From the NCBI RefSeq assembly GCF_016615815.1, contig NZ_CP067112.1:1984001-2048000 (forward strand): a DNA stretch of 64,000 nucleotides, written 5' to 3'. The notes beneath the pieces were generated by a model. That model saw only the letters and a program-made list of their open reading frames with translations, was not told where the DNA came from and did no database searches. The translations under genes were made by a program, and so were the position numbers. This DNA is from Luteimonas sp. MC1572. GTDB taxonomy: Bacteria; Pseudomonadota; Gammaproteobacteria; Xanthomonadales; Xanthomonadaceae. Below are positions 43,193 to 52,607 of the stretch, piece after piece. Every line of letters starts with the position of its first letter. Positions within the stretch are counted from its first letter, which is position 1.

Positions 43193-43957
43193 TCACCCCG
43201 CGAGCAGGGCCGAGACCAGGCCAGGCAATCCGGAGGACGCCGCTTCGACGTTGGCCACCACCTCTTCGATGGTGATCACCTCGTCGTGCACCGGACCTGC
43301 GCCGGCCGCCCAGTTGGCGACGATGGCCAGGCATGCGTAGTCGAGGCCAAGCTCGCGCGCCAGCCCGGCCTCGGGCATGCCGGTCATGCCGACCAGGTCG
43401 CAGCCGTCGCGCGCCAAGCGCGTGATCTCGGCGCGTGTCTCCAGGCGCGGCCCCTGTGTAACGCCGTAACACCCCCCGTCGAGCAGCGCGACGCCGGACC
43501 TGGCGGCCGCCGCGATCACCGCGTGGCGCAGCGACGGCGTGTACGGATCACCGAAGTCCACGTGCAGCACCTCGCTGCCGGGCTCCTCGCAGAAGGTCGA
43601 CACGCGGCCCCAGGTGTAGTCGATCAGCTGGTCCGGGCAGGCCAGCACGCGCGGACCGAAGCGCGCGGTGATGCCGCCCACGGTGTTCAGCGCGAGCACG
43701 CGGCGCACGCCAAGCGCCTGAAGCGCCACCAGGTTCGCGCGATAGTTCACCAGGTGCGGCGCCACGGAATGGCCTTCGCCATGGCGCGCGAGGAACGCGA
43801 CACGATGCCCGTCCAGGGTGCCGATGCGGACCGGTCCGGACGGCGCGCCGAAACGCGTCACCGGCTGGTGCGACTCGACGTCCTCGAGGCCGGCCAGCTG
43901 GTACAGCCCGGTCCCGCCGATGACGGCGAGCGCGAGGTCGGGAATCGTCGGGCTCAT
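43193..43957 (-). CDS. S-methyl-5'-thioinosine phosphorylase
   Basis: A 254-residue trimeric purine nucleoside phosphorylase of the MTAP family. It splits methylthioinosine into hypoxanthine and methylthioribose-1-phosphate. Motifs are [15 protein letters not shown], the phosphate site [47 protein letters not shown] and the base site [35 protein letters not shown]. The sequence follows the Pseudomonas MTI phosphorylase pattern more closely than MTA phosphorylase. ATG 43957 lies 13 bases after the hpt stop. The next enzyme for hypoxanthine, Hpt, is encoded directly upstream, so the two form a salvage module. Confidence 0.9.
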   Translation of the reverse strand: MSPTIPDLALAVIGGTGLYQLAGLEDVESHQPVTRFGAPSGPVRIGTLDGHRVAFLARHGEGHSVAPHLVNYRANLVALQALGVRRVLALNTVGGITARFGPRVLACPDQLIDYTWGRVSTFCEEPGSEVLHVDFGDPYTPSLRHAVIAAAARSGVALLDGGCYGVTQGPRLETRAEITRLARDGCDLVGMTGMPEAGLARELGLDYACLAIVANWAAGAGPVHDEVITIEEVVANVEAASSGLPGLVSALLAG

Positions 43958-43970
43958 GCGCTGTCTCCGG

Positions 43971-44531
43971 TCAGTCGGCGAGTGCGTAGATGGCCGGCAG
44001 GTTGCGGCCCTGCTCGTTGTAATCCATGCCGTAACCGAACACGTAGCGGTCCGGGACTTCGACACCCGAGTAATCCGCGCACACGCCCTCGACGCAGCGG
44101 TCGTGGATCTTGGTCGCCAGCACCGCCACGCGCACGTCGACCGCGCCCTCGTCCTGGCACCAGCGGATCACGGCGTTGAGCGTGTGGCCTTCGTCGAGGA
44201 TGTCGTCGACCAGCAGCACGCGGCGGCCGCGCATGGGCGTTGCCGGGCGGTGCAGCCACGCCAGCCGCGAACCACTGGTCGCGCCGCGGTAGCGGGTGGC
44301 ATGCAGGTAATCGAATTCGAGGTCCAGCCCGCGCTCGCCCAGCGCGAACGCCAGCTGCGCGGCGAACGGCATGCCGCCATGCATGATGGTGATGTACAGC
44401 GGCGGCTGCGCGTCGCCGGCGTAGTCCGGCACGATGGCATCGGCCATGCCTTCGATCGCGGCTTCCAGCGCGGCGCGATCGTGGATCACGTCGGCGCCGG
44501 CGAGCGCGTCGGCAAGCAGCGCCGCGCTCAT
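43971..44531 (-). CDS. hpt: Hypoxanthine phosphoribosyltransferase
   Basis: Converts hypoxanthine (and often guanine) with PRPP to IMP or GMP. The 186 residues carry the PRPP-binding motif VLLVDDILDEGHTL (about 105-118), LYITIMHGGMPFAAQLAF (pyrophosphate loop region), the flexible-loop segment LHATRYRGATSGS and the C-terminal purine-binding VPDRYVFGYGMDYNEQGRNLPAIYAL. The start overlaps the nagZ stop by four bases, implying coupling. Together with the following MTI phosphorylase it salvages purine released during methionine or polyamine metabolism. Confidence 0.93.
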   Translation of the reverse strand: MSAALLADALAGADVIHDRAALEAAIEGMADAIVPDYAGDAQPPLYITIMHGGMPFAAQLAFALGERGLDLEFDYLHATRYRGATSGSRLAWLHRPATPMRGRRVLLVDDILDEGHTLNAVIRWCQDEGAVDVRVAVLATKIHDRCVEGVCADYSGVEVPDRYVFGYGMDYNEQGRNLPAIYALAD

Positions 44532-45529
44532 GCCGCCACCCCGCCGCCCTGGCCGCTGCGCGCGCGGCTGTAGCGCGCATCCGCGAGCAATCCGTCCCAG
44601 CCGAGTGCCCCGCGGCCCAGCAGCCCGGTGAGCGCCATGGTGTTGAGCGTGCGGCCTTCGACGGCAGCCAGCGACTCCTCGACCAGGTCCGGGTGGCAGA
44701 CCAGCACCACGTCGCAGCCGGCGTCGAGGTGCGCATCGATGCGCTGCTTCACGCCGCCTGCGGAGAACGCCGCGGCCATGCCGATGTCGTCGGAGAACAC
44801 CACGCCGCGGAAGCCCATCTCGCTGCGCAGGATCTCGTTGATCCAGCGCGGCGAGTAGCCGGCCGGTTCCGGCGCGACCTGGGGGTAGACCACGTGCGCC
44901 AGCATCACCGCGTCGGCGCCCGCGTCGATGCCGGCCACGAACGGCACCAGGTCGTCGGCGCGGATCGCGTCCAGCGTGCGGTCGTCGACCGCGTCGTCGA
45001 AGTGCGTATCCTCGCGCACCGAGCCGTGGCCCGGGAAGTGCTTCAACGTGGCGGCCATGCCGGCAGCGTGCATGCCTTCGACGTAGGCGCGGGTGAACGC
45101 GGCAACCACCTGCGGATCGTCGGAGAACGCGCGGTCGCCGATGGCGAGGTTGCCGCGGCCAAGGTCGACCACCGGCGCGAAGCTGAGGTCCACGCCGGAA
45201 GCGCGCACCTCGCTGGCCATCAGCCAGGCGTGCTCACGCGCGCGCTCCAGCGCGGCCTGCGGATCGACGGCGTAGTCGCGCCCGAAGCCCTGCAGCGACG
45301 GCAGCGCGCTGTAGCCCTCGCGGAAGCGCTGCACGCGGCCGCCTTCCTGGTCGACGCACACCAGCTGCGGCCGCGGCGCGGCGGCGCGGATCGCCGCCGA
45401 CAGCTCGGCGACCTGCTCGCGCGATGCGAAGTTGCGGGTGAACAGGATCACGCCGGCGCAGGCGTCGTGCTGCAGCCAGTCGCGCTCGCGCGCGGTGAGT
45501 TCGGTGCCTTCGACGCCGATGACGAGCAT
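44528..45529 (-). CDS. nagZ: Beta-N-acetylhexosaminidase NagZ
   Basis: Cytoplasmic family 3 glycosidase that removes N-acetylglucosamine from anhydromuropeptides in peptidoglycan recycling. The 333 residues show GVILFTRNFASREQVAEL, VDQEGGRVQRFREGYSALPS, DLSFAPVVDL, the catalytic loop MAATLKHFPGHGSVREDTHFD (His and Asp dyad) and FRGVVFSDDIGMAAA with the nucleophile aspartate. It is 12 bases downstream of the CYTH gene and overlaps hpt by four bases. NagZ products can influence beta-lactamase induction, but no ampC or ampR gene is in the window. Confidence 0.95.
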   Translation of the reverse strand: MLVIGVEGTELTARERDWLQHDACAGVILFTRNFASREQVAELSAAIRAAAPRPQLVCVDQEGGRVQRFREGYSALPSLQGFGRDYAVDPQAALERAREHAWLMASEVRASGVDLSFAPVVDLGRGNLAIGDRAFSDDPQVVAAFTRAYVEGMHAAGMAATLKHFPGHGSVREDTHFDDAVDDRTLDAIRADDLVPFVAGIDAGADAVMLAHVVYPQVAPEPAGYSPRWINEILRSEMGFRGVVFSDDIGMAAAFSAGGVKQRIDAHLDAGCDVVLVCHPDLVEESLAAVEGRTLNTMALTGLLGRGALGWDGLLADARYSRARSGQGGGVAA

Positions 45530-45541
45530 GGACTTTCTCCT

Positions 45542-46057
45542 TCAGGCTTCCGGGCCGGCGCGCTCGGCCTCGCTCCATTGCGAGTACGGGCGCGAGGCCA
45601 GGGCCAGATTGTAGTAGCGCGGACAGTCGGTGGCTTCGGCACCCAGCCAGTCCGGGCGCATGAAGGGTTCATCGGCGCTGCCAAGTTCGACTTCGGCCAC
45701 CACCAGGCCAGCGTTGTCGCCGAGGAATTCGTCGACCTCCCAGAGGTGATCGCCATGGCAGACCAGGTGCCGGCGCTTGTCGACCACGCCGCCGACGCAC
45801 AGCGCCAGCAGGGCGCGCGCGTCGTCGACCGGGATCAGATAATCGAACTCCTGGCGGGTGTGGCCGAGCTCGCGCGACTTGAGGTTGAGGAAGGCTTCTT
45901 CGCCGGCGATGCGCACCCGCACCGAGGCGTTCTGGCGACCTTCGTCCATCGCCGCCTGGTCGTTGATGTAGCCCTGCGCCATCGGCACCACCGCGTGCGC
46001 GGCCCCGCGCCAGCCGTCGCCGGCCACCAGGAACTTGCGTTCGATCTCAATTGCCAC
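45542..46057 (-). CDS. CYTH domain protein (inorganic triphosphatase/YgiF-type short form)
   Basis: A 171-residue CYTH tunnel-fold protein with the defining EIERKF (4-9, ExExK), SVRVRIAGEEAFLNLKSRELGHTRQEFDYLIP, RRHLVCHGDHLWEVDEFLGDNAGLVVAEVEL and the closing YYNLALASRPYSQW. Related short proteins hydrolyse tripolyphosphate or nucleoside triphosphates. There is no CHAD domain. The 39-base gap before it contains a small TG repeat. It precedes nagZ by 12 bases. Confidence 0.88.
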   Translation of the reverse strand: MAIEIERKFLVAGDGWRGAAHAVVPMAQGYINDQAAMDEGRQNASVRVRIAGEEAFLNLKSRELGHTRQEFDYLIPVDDARALLALCVGGVVDKRRHLVCHGDHLWEVDEFLGDNAGLVVAEVELGSADEPFMRPDWLGAEATDCPRYYNLALASRPYSQWSEAERAGPEA

Positions 46058-46096
46058 CGGGAACTCCTGCGTGTGTGTGTGCGCCGCCGGGCCGCG

Positions 46097-47428
46097 TCAT
46101 GCCGGTTCGAACACGGCGATCGATTCGACGTGGGCGGTATGCGGGAACATGTCCATCACCCCGGCCGAACGCAGCCGCCAGCCGCGCTCGTTGACCAGGT
46201 AGCCGGCATCGCGCGCCAGCGAGCCGGGATGGCAGCTGACGTAGACGATGCGCTTCAGGCCCTTCAGCGGCAGCTGCTTCAGCACATCGAGTGCGCCGGC
46301 GCGTGCCGGATCGAGCAGCAGCTTGTCGAAGCCGGCGCGCATCCACGGCTCGCGCGAAAGATCGGTGGAAAGATCCGCCGCGTGGAAGCTGACGTGCGGC
46401 ATGGCGTTGCGCTCGGCGTTTTCACGCGCGCGCGCCACCAGCCCGGCATCGCCTTCCACGCCGACCACTTCGGCGGCCACCCGACCCAGCGGCAGGGTGA
46501 AATTTCCGAGCCCGCAGAACAGGTCGAGCACGCGTTCGCCCGGCTGCACGTCGAGGAGGGTGAGCGCGTGCGCGATCATCTTCTCGTTGAGGTCGGCGTT
46601 GACCTGGATGAAGTCCAGCGGGCGGAAGCCGAGTTCGATGTCCCATGGCGCCAGGCGGAATGACAGCGAAACCTGCTCGGGCCACAGCGGCTGCAGGGAG
46701 TCGGGTCCGCCCGGCTGCAGGAATACAGCGAAGCCCTTTGCCTGCGCGAACGCCACCAGCCGCGCGCGGTCGGCGTCGCCCAGCGGCTGCAGGTGGCGGA
46801 ACACCAGCGCGATGGTGTGGTCGCCGGCGATGAACTCGATCTGCGGGATGTCGCTGCGCGCGTCCAGCGAGTCGACCAGCGCCGCCAGCGCCTCGACGCG
46901 CATGCCCAGCGCCGGGATGACGGTGTGGCATTCGCGCAGCTCGGCGACGAAGCGCGGGTCGCGTTCGCGGAACCCGACCAGCGTCCTGCCCTTCTTTTCG
47001 ACGCGGCGCACCGAAAAGCGGCCCTTGCGGCGATAGCCCCACGCGGCGCCGCTCAGCGGCGCGAGCACCGCATCCGGGGTGACGTGGCCGATGCGCGCGA
47101 GGTTGTCGTTCAACACCCGCGCCTTGGCGACGATCTGGCGGTCCTCGGCCAGGTGCTGCAACGTGCAGCCACCGCAGGTGCCGAAGTGCGGGCAGCGCGG
47201 CACGACGCGCTCCGGCGAGGCGGTGAGCACCTCGACCGCTTCGGCTTCATCGAAATGCCGCGAGCGCGCGGTCTGCTTCGCCATGACGACCTCGCCCGGC
47301 AGTGCGCCGGCGACGAACACCGCCTTGCCGGCGTTGACGTGGCCTTCGGGGCGCCGGGCAACGCCGCGGCCGTCATGGCTGAGGTCGAGGATCTCGGCCT
47401 GGAAAGGGGTCTGGTCGATGCGAGCCAA
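46097..47428 (-). CDS. rlmD: 23S rRNA (uracil-1939-C5)-methyltransferase
   Basis: SAM-dependent enzyme methylating U1939 of 23S rRNA. The 443 residues include an N-terminal TRAM domain (about 1-60; LDLSHDGRGVARRPEGH), an iron-sulfur site with Cys79, Cys85, Cys88 and Cys167 (CPHFGTCGGC...ECHTV) and a methyltransferase domain (LDLFCGLGNFTLPLG). The nucleophile cysteine is in IVYVSCHPGSLARD. The start is inferred as TTG 47428, with GAGGG upstream, because the family N terminus begins MAR-D-TPF at this point; upstream codons have no similarity. Confidence 0.92.
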   Translation of the reverse strand: MARIDQTPFQAEILDLSHDGRGVARRPEGHVNAGKAVFVAGALPGEVVMAKQTARSRHFDEAEAVEVLTASPERVVPRCPHFGTCGGCTLQHLAEDRQIVAKARVLNDNLARIGHVTPDAVLAPLSGAAWGYRRKGRFSVRRVEKKGRTLVGFRERDPRFVAELRECHTVIPALGMRVEALAALVDSLDARSDIPQIEFIAGDHTIALVFRHLQPLGDADRARLVAFAQAKGFAVFLQPGGPDSLQPLWPEQVSLSFRLAPWDIELGFRPLDFIQVNADLNEKMIAHALTLLDVQPGERVLDLFCGLGNFTLPLGRVAAEVVGVEGDAGLVARARENAERNAMPHVSFHAADLSTDLSREPWMRAGFDKLLLDPARAGALDVLKQLPLKGLKRIVYVSCHPGSLARDAGYLVNERGWRLRSAGVMDMFPHTAHVESIAVFEPA

Positions 47429-47510
47429 GGCGTTGCGGCCCTCGGAAACGGCCGCACATTGTCGCAGAAGCCGCCGGCGCGGGCGCCGCCCGGCGGCTGG
47501 GGCGCGCCGC

Positions 47511-48119
47511 CTACTTCTGCTTCCAGGCCCCGCCCTGCTGGTACCACCATCCCGGCCGCGCGCTTGCGATCCACTGCCGCGCGAACACGTCGCGGATCTG
47601 CGCCTCCCACTCGGGATGACCATTGGCAACGGCAATCTCGCGATACACCGCCTTACGGTCGCGGTTGTCGTCGGCAACGGCCGCGTTCACCGCCACGCGA
47701 TCCTTGAGCGGCACCTGGGCCGCCTCGCGCACCACCAGCAGGCCATCGCCCCCGAAGCCCAGCGCGCCGCTGTCGAAGTGCGGGCGCAGGCTGTCGAAGC
47801 GCGCTTCCATCCGCGACTGGATCGCCTGGATGGCGGGCGTGCGGATGGTGATGTCCGGCGCCTGCGCGTGGGCCGGCGCGATGCCGAGCAGCATCCACGG
47901 ATCGAAGGCCACGCGGTGCGATGCACGCTCGGTCGGGACCATCGCCATGCCACCGCCGGGCGCGGGCATGGCCTCGGGTGCGGCCTCGTCGCCGATCACC
48001 TTCTCGACGAACTCGCGCGCCGCCTCGCGTGCCTCGGCCGCGGGGAAGTAGACATTGATGGTGACGCAGGCGGTGAGCACCAGCGCGGCGACAAACGGCA
48101 ATCCCATCCAGTGGCGCAT
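47511..48119 (-). CDS. ydbL: YdbL-family (DUF1318) lipoprotein
   Basis: A 202-residue lipoprotein with lipobox LTAC (Cys18). The segment straight after the lipid cysteine, VTINVYFPAAEA, is reminiscent of the YnbE lipoprotein. A low-complexity linker follows (APEAMPAPGGG), and then the DUF1318/YdbL domain (about 95-202; IQSRMEARFDSLRPHFDSGALG, DRVAVNAAVADDNRDRKAVYREIA, GWWYQ). In E. coli, YdbH, YnbE and YdbL form one system bridging inner and outer membranes for lipid transport. Here the AsmA-like ydbH homologue ends 24 bases upstream and no separate ynbE gene exists. Confidence 0.85.
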   Translation of the reverse strand: MRHWMGLPFVAALVLTACVTINVYFPAAEAREAAREFVEKVIGDEAAPEAMPAPGGGMAMVPTERASHRVAFDPWMLLGIAPAHAQAPDITIRTPAIQAIQSRMEARFDSLRPHFDSGALGFGGDGLLVVREAAQVPLKDRVAVNAAVADDNRDRKAVYREIAVANGHPEWEAQIRDVFARQWIASARPGWWYQQGGAWKQK

Positions 48120-48143
48120 GCAGTCCTCCTCGGACGCGGTCGA

Positions 48144-50174
48144 TCAGTCGAATACGGGGGCGACATCGCCGGAGCCCACCGCCGCCAGGCGTTCGACAAG
48201 GGTCTCCCAGTCGACGTTGCGGTTGTAGCCGACGATGTCCAGGCGCGGCAGGCCGGCACCTTCGACGATAGCAAACCCGGCGCCGCGCGGATGAAGCCCA
48301 GCCATCGCGCAGACGCCGTTGGCCAGCCGGCAGGAGATGCCGATGCGGCGATAGCCGAAGTCGTCGAACACCGCCAGCAACTGCCCTTGCAGGCTGGTCA
48401 CGAACGAGGCGTCGCCGACGCTGGAGATGTTCTGCACGGCGCGCTGGCTGATGCGCTGGCGCACGCCGCGCCTGGCTTCGGTGTGCAGCTCGGCATCGAA
48501 GGCGGTGGCCTGCCAGTCGACCAGGCGCAGGCCCAGCACCTGGCCGTGCAGGCGCCCGCTGATGCTGCCGAAATCGAACACACCGGTCAGCGACTGCATG
48601 TCGAGGCCGTCGAGCACGATGTCGGCCGATAGCGTGGGCGCCACGCCGAACGGCCGCTCCATGGCCAGCGAGGACACCCGCACCTCGCCGTCGAAGGCAC
48701 GCATCGACAGGCCGCCATCGAAGGCGAGGCGCTCGGCCGCATAGTGCATGCGCGGGATGACGCCCGACAGCGTGCCCGGGAATGCCGGCAACCCGAGCGC
48801 CTTCGCCAGGCTCGCCATGTCCAGCGCCTCGACGGCCACGGCGCCTTCCATCTCCATCCCCCTGCCGTCGCGCGGCAGGGCCAGCGACAGGCCGGACAGT
48901 GCGAGCTCTCCACCCAGCAGCGCCACGCGCACCGGTTCGCGCAGCGCCAGTCGGCCGTCACGGCTGCGCCAGGGCAGGCGTGCAGCCCCGAACGCGATAT
49001 CGCCCAGCGCACCGCCGCGCCAGCCGAGCGCGCTGTCTGCGCTGCCGTCGGCGACGATGCGCAGCTCGCCGTCCAGTCCGTGGAAGGCGAATCGTCCGTC
49101 GGGCGCCGCCACGTCCAGCGTGACCGGACGCAGCGCCAGCGCGTGCAGGCTCCCGTCGCGCAGCGCGAGTTCGGCCGACAGCGCGCCCTCGAGCGTCAGG
49201 CCGGTCAGGCCCGCGATGCCCAGCCAGCCGGAGAGATAGCGTTCGGGCAGTGCCGCCACCGCATCGCTGCGCAACGACAGGTCGAGGCTGCGCACGGTGC
49301 CATCGCCAGCCAGCGCCGCATGCCCGCTGACCTCCAGCGCGCCGGGATCACTGGCGGAGAATGCCGGAACGGTCCAGCCATCGGCACCACCCTGCAGCGC
49401 CACGTGCACGGCCACCGGGTGCGCTGGCAGCGCGACGTAGGCATTGCCGAACAGCAGCTCGCCGCCGCGCAGCGCGCCGTCGACGGTGATGCGCGGCCCC
49501 GCGGCCAGCGCGCGCCAGTCGATGCGCAGCTCCGCATCCAGCCCTTCGCCGGCCATGCTGCCGTCGGCGGTGTCGAACCCGATGCCGTCGAGCGTGAGCG
49601 GTGCCTGCACGTGCAGCGGACCATCGCGGGGAGCGTGCACGCGGACCGTTCCATCGAGCGTGCCTGCGCTGAATCGGCCAGCCGACCAGGCCTGGCTGGC
49701 CAGGGCCTGCGCCCAAGCGACCGGCACGGCCGCAAGATCGATGCGCGTGATGTCCGGCGCGGCGCGATCGTAATGCACGGCCAGGCGCGGCCGACCGCCT
49801 CCGCCCGCCGCGGACAGCGATGCGTCCACGTTCGCCATGCGCGGCGCCAGCGCCAATGCCAGCCGCAGCGGCGCGCCGCGCTGCTGGCGGACCTGGCCAT
49901 CGCAGCGCCAGCCCTGGCCATCGCGACGCAGCGGGCAGCGCCAGTCGACGTCCCGGAACCGGTAGCCCAGGTCCGGCGCGTCCACCCGTGCGGCCCGCAG
50001 CTGCAGCTCGCCTTCGGCAGCGCCCGCCGGCCAATGCACCCGCATCTCGACGCCCTCGAGGCTTGCCACCGGCGTGGTCACGCGCGCGATCGTCGCCGAC
50101 AGGGTGCGCGCCCACGCCGCATCTGCCGCACCCAGCAGCAGCAGTAGAAGCAGCGGTAAGATCGCCCTCGGCAT
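48144..50174 (-). CDS. ydbH: AsmA-like/YdbH-type intermembrane protein
   Basis: A 676-residue envelope protein with an N-terminal signal or anchor (AILPLLLLLLLGAADAAWA). A long run of beta strands follows, with the alternating pattern of AsmA/YdbH/TamB-type repeating beta-groove proteins (for example LSADIVLDGLDMQSLTGVFDFGSISGRLHGQVLGLRLVDW and ISQRAVQNISSVG near the C terminus). YdbH-type proteins span the periplasm and carry phospholipids to the outer membrane with YnbE and YdbL. It is shorter than E. coli YdbH. The neighbouring ydbL-type gene supports the assignment. ATG 50174 diverges from the receiver-Hpt gene. Confidence 0.78.
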   Translation of the reverse strand: MPRAILPLLLLLLLGAADAAWARTLSATIARVTTPVASLEGVEMRVHWPAGAAEGELQLRAARVDAPDLGYRFRDVDWRCPLRRDGQGWRCDGQVRQQRGAPLRLALALAPRMANVDASLSAAGGGGRPRLAVHYDRAAPDITRIDLAAVPVAWAQALASQAWSAGRFSAGTLDGTVRVHAPRDGPLHVQAPLTLDGIGFDTADGSMAGEGLDAELRIDWRALAAGPRITVDGALRGGELLFGNAYVALPAHPVAVHVALQGGADGWTVPAFSASDPGALEVSGHAALAGDGTVRSLDLSLRSDAVAALPERYLSGWLGIAGLTGLTLEGALSAELALRDGSLHALALRPVTLDVAAPDGRFAFHGLDGELRIVADGSADSALGWRGGALGDIAFGAARLPWRSRDGRLALREPVRVALLGGELALSGLSLALPRDGRGMEMEGAVAVEALDMASLAKALGLPAFPGTLSGVIPRMHYAAERLAFDGGLSMRAFDGEVRVSSLAMERPFGVAPTLSADIVLDGLDMQSLTGVFDFGSISGRLHGQVLGLRLVDWQATAFDAELHTEARRGVRQRISQRAVQNISSVGDASFVTSLQGQLLAVFDDFGYRRIGISCRLANGVCAMAGLHPRGAGFAIVEGAGLPRLDIVGYNRNVDWETLVERLAAVGSGDVAPVFD

Positions 50175-50208
50175 GGCCGCCAGAATAACGACAGGACGAC
50201 ACGCACCG

Positions 50209-50931
50209 ATGAAGCCACGCATCCTGCTGGTCGAGGACGACCCCACCACCGCCGCCTTCATGGCCGCCGCCATCGAAGCGCTGCCGGCCATCGTGGACAT
50301 GGCCGACAGCCATCTCGCGGCGCTTGCCAAGGCCTCCGACGCCGGCCACGCGCTGTGGCTGGTCGATGCGCACCTGCCCGATGGCGACGGCGCCGGCCTG
50401 CTGGCCGAGCTGCGCGCACTCGGCCTGACCACGCCCGCGATCGCGCACACCGCCGCGCATGATCCGTGGCTGCACCACGAGCTGCGCGCCGCGGGCTTCG
50501 CATCCGTGCTGGTCAAGCCGCTTTCGGCGTCCGCCCTGCGCGCGTCCCTGGCCGATGCGATCGGCACATGGCGGCCACCGCGCGTCGCCGAGGACGTGGC
50601 CGGCGACGCCGCGGATGTGGTTGGCCCGCCGCCCACCTGGGACGACTTCGCCGCGCTGCGTGCGCTCAACGGCGAGCGCGCGCACGTCGATGCGCTGCGC
50701 ATCCTGTTCCTCGACGAACTCCCGGCTGCGCGCGACCTGGTGGCGTCGTCGGCCCGCGACGGCGACGAACGCCGCATGCGCGATGCCCTGCACCGGCTGC
50801 GCGCGAGCTGCGGCTTCGTGGGTGCGGCGCGCCTTGCCGACGCGGTGGCCGCACTGGAAGGCGCGCCCGGATCCGCCGCTGCGCTGCAGGCGTTCACGGA
50901 CGCCGCTCAGGACCTGCTGCCACCGCCCTGA
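50209..50931 (+). CDS. Receiver-Hpt phosphorelay protein
   Basis: A 240-residue signalling protein without a DNA-binding domain. The receiver domain (1-120) has the acidic pair Asp10/Asp11, phospho-acceptor Asp53 ([11 protein letters not shown]), Thr81 and Lys103 (VLVKPL). After a linker, an Hpt domain (about 140-240) carries the candidate histidine His195 in [15 protein letters not shown] receiver fused to an Hpt usually acts as an intermediate or phosphate sink in a relay. No sensor kinase is nearby, so the partner is unknown. It diverges from ydbH with 34 bases between, and its 3' end overlaps that of recO. Confidence 0.85.
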   Translation: MKPRILLVEDDPTTAAFMAAAIEALPAIVDMADSHLAALAKASDAGHALWLVDAHLPDGDGAGLLAELRALGLTTPAIAHTAAHDPWLHHELRAAGFASVLVKPLSASALRASLADAIGTWRPPRVAEDVAGDAADVVGPPPTWDDFAALRALNGERAHVDALRILFLDELPAARDLVASSARDGDERRMRDALHRLRASCGFVGAARLADAVAALEGAPGSAAALQAFTDAAQDLLPPP

Positions 50932-51653
50932 GTGGTGAGCCGGCCGAGATCGGCCATCAGCTGCCACGAGGTCAGCGGCCGTGCGCCGAGATGGGCGACC
51001 AGCACCTCGCGCAGCACGCGCCGCAGCCCGCCCAGCTCCTCCGGCGGTGGCGGTGCGTCGTCAGCCGCCAAAGTCAGCAGCGCACGCCCGGTCGCGCTGC
51101 GCGAACGCTCGCCGTCGCGCTCACCGCGCACGCGATGCGGGCCCTGCTCTGGATCGAGCCGGTAGCGCGCCGCCGGGTCCAGCGGCACGCCGTCGCCGTC
51201 GTGCGCAAGGTCGAAGCCCACGCCGAGCGCGTCAAGCAGGTCGCGCTCGAAGCGGCGCAGTGTCCAGGCCAGCGGCTCGCCGGCGCCAAGCCGCGCACGC
51301 AGCTCACCGTAGAGCGCGTACAGCTCCGGCTGAGGATCCTGGCGCGGTGCCAGCCGCAGCAGCAGTTCGTTGACGTAGAAGCCGGCAAGCATCGCCTCGC
51401 CCTGCAGCCTCGGCGCGGCATCGATCGCCTCGGCGGCGTTGAGGTGCGCCAGCTCGCCGCGCTGCACGGCGTCGAAGCGGATGTGCTGCAGCGGCTGCAG
51501 CGCTGCGCGCAGTGCCTGTCGCCGCGGCCCGTGCACGCCGCGCGCCACCAGCCCCATGCGCCCGTGCTCGGCGGTCAGGACCTCCAGCAGCAGGCTGGTC
51601 TCACGCCACGGCCGGGCATGGAGGACATAGGCGGGCTGGCCGAGCAAGCGCAT
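50907..51653 (-). CDS. recO: DNA repair protein RecO
   Basis: Recombination mediator that helps RecR load RecA onto SSB-coated single-stranded DNA. The 248 residues have the OB-fold N domain ([36 protein letters not shown]), a helical middle ([28 protein letters not shown]) and [12 protein letters not shown]. As in other gammaproteobacteria, the C-terminal zinc site is absent. It is the last gene of the rpoE-to-recO run, beginning 18 bases after era. Its 3' end overlaps the opposite-strand receiver-Hpt gene by 25 bases. Confidence 0.95.
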   Translation of the reverse strand: MRLLGQPAYVLHARPWRETSLLLEVLTAEHGRMGLVARGVHGPRRQALRAALQPLQHIRFDAVQRGELAHLNAAEAIDAAPRLQGEAMLAGFYVNELLLRLAPRQDPQPELYALYGELRARLGAGEPLAWTLRRFERDLLDALGVGFDLAHDGDGVPLDPAARYRLDPEQGPHRVRGERDGERSRSATGRALLTLAADDAPPPPEELGGLRRVLREVLVAHLGARPLTSWQLMADLGRLTTQGGGSRS

Positions 51654-51671
51654 CCGCGCATTGTATGGGCG

Positions 51672-52607
51672 CTATTCGTCGTAGCCGAAGGTACGCAACG
51701 CGGCTTCGTCGTCGGACCAGCCCTGGCGCACGCGCACCCAGGTCTCCAGGAACACCTTGCAGCCGAACAGCCGCTCCATCGACAGCCGCGCCTTGCTGCC
51801 GATCTCGCGCAGGCGCGTGCCGCCCTTGCCGATCACGATCGCCTTCTGGCCGTCGCGCTCCACCCAGATGACCGCGCCGATGCGCATCATCGGCCCGGAT
51901 TTCGTGGCCTCCTCGGTGAACGACTCGATCTCGACCGTGGTGGCGTACGGCAGCTCCGCGCCGAGCTGGCGCATCAGCTGTTCGCGCAGCATCTCGCCGG
52001 CGAGGAAGCGCTGGCTCTTGTCGGTGATCTCGTCCTCGGCGTACATCGGCGGCTGCTCGGGCACCAGCGTCAGCAGCTGGGCGACCAGCGCCTCCAGGCC
52101 CTTGCGCTTGAGCGCCGAGATCGGATGCACGCCGGCGAACTCGCGGCCTTCGGTGACCTGCTGCAGGTACGGCAGCAGCGCCGCCTTGTCGCGGATGCGG
52201 TCGACCTGGTTGACCACCAGCACCACCGGCACCGCGGCCTCGCGCAGCGATTCATAGGCCAGCGTGTCTTCCTCGTCCCAACGGCCGGCCTCGACCACCA
52301 GCACCACGGCCTCGACCCCTTCCAGCGCGCCGCGCGCGGCGCGGTTCATCATCCGGTGCATGGCGGTCGCCGACTGGCTGCGCTCGCCGCGGTGGATGCC
52401 GGGCGTGTCGACCAGCAACAGCTGGCCACCGGGCACGGTGGCGATGCCGAGCAGCCGGTGGCGCGTGGTCTGCGGGCGGTTGGAGACGATGCTGACCTTG
52501 GCGCCGACCAGGGCGTTGACCAGCGTGGACTTGCCGACGTTGGGCCGCCCGATGACGGCGATGGCGCCGCTGCGGTGGCCGGCTTCGGCGTCGTGGGGTG
52601 TGTTCAT
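51672..52607 (-). CDS. era: GTPase Era
   Basis: Essential GTPase that binds 16S rRNA during 30S subunit assembly. The 311 residues contain G1 GRPNVGKST (20-28), G2/G3 [11 protein letters not shown] and DTPGIH, G4 NQVD, G5 SALK and a C-terminal KH domain ([28 protein letters not shown]). The start overlaps the rnc stop by four bases, the conserved rnc-era coupling seen across proteobacteria. Confidence 0.97.
   Translation of the reverse strand: MNTPHDAEAGHRSGAIAVIGRPNVGKSTLVNALVGAKVSIVSNRPQTTRHRLLGIATVPGGQLLLVDTPGIHRGERSQSATAMHRMMNRAARGALEGVEAVVLVVEAGRWDEEDTLAYESLREAAVPVVLVVNQVDRIRDKAALLPYLQQVTEGREFAGVHPISALKRKGLEALVAQLLTLVPEQPPMYAEDEITDKSQRFLAGEMLREQLMRQLGAELPYATTVEIESFTEEATKSGPMMRIGAVIWVERDGQKAIVIGKGGTRLREIGSKARLSMERLFGCKVFLETWVRVRQGWSDDEAALRTFGYDE

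Noticed and set aside
46068..46084. TG dinucleotide run before the CYTH gene as a phase-variation tract
   Set aside because: Only about five or six units, and outside a coding frame; too short to predict slippage.
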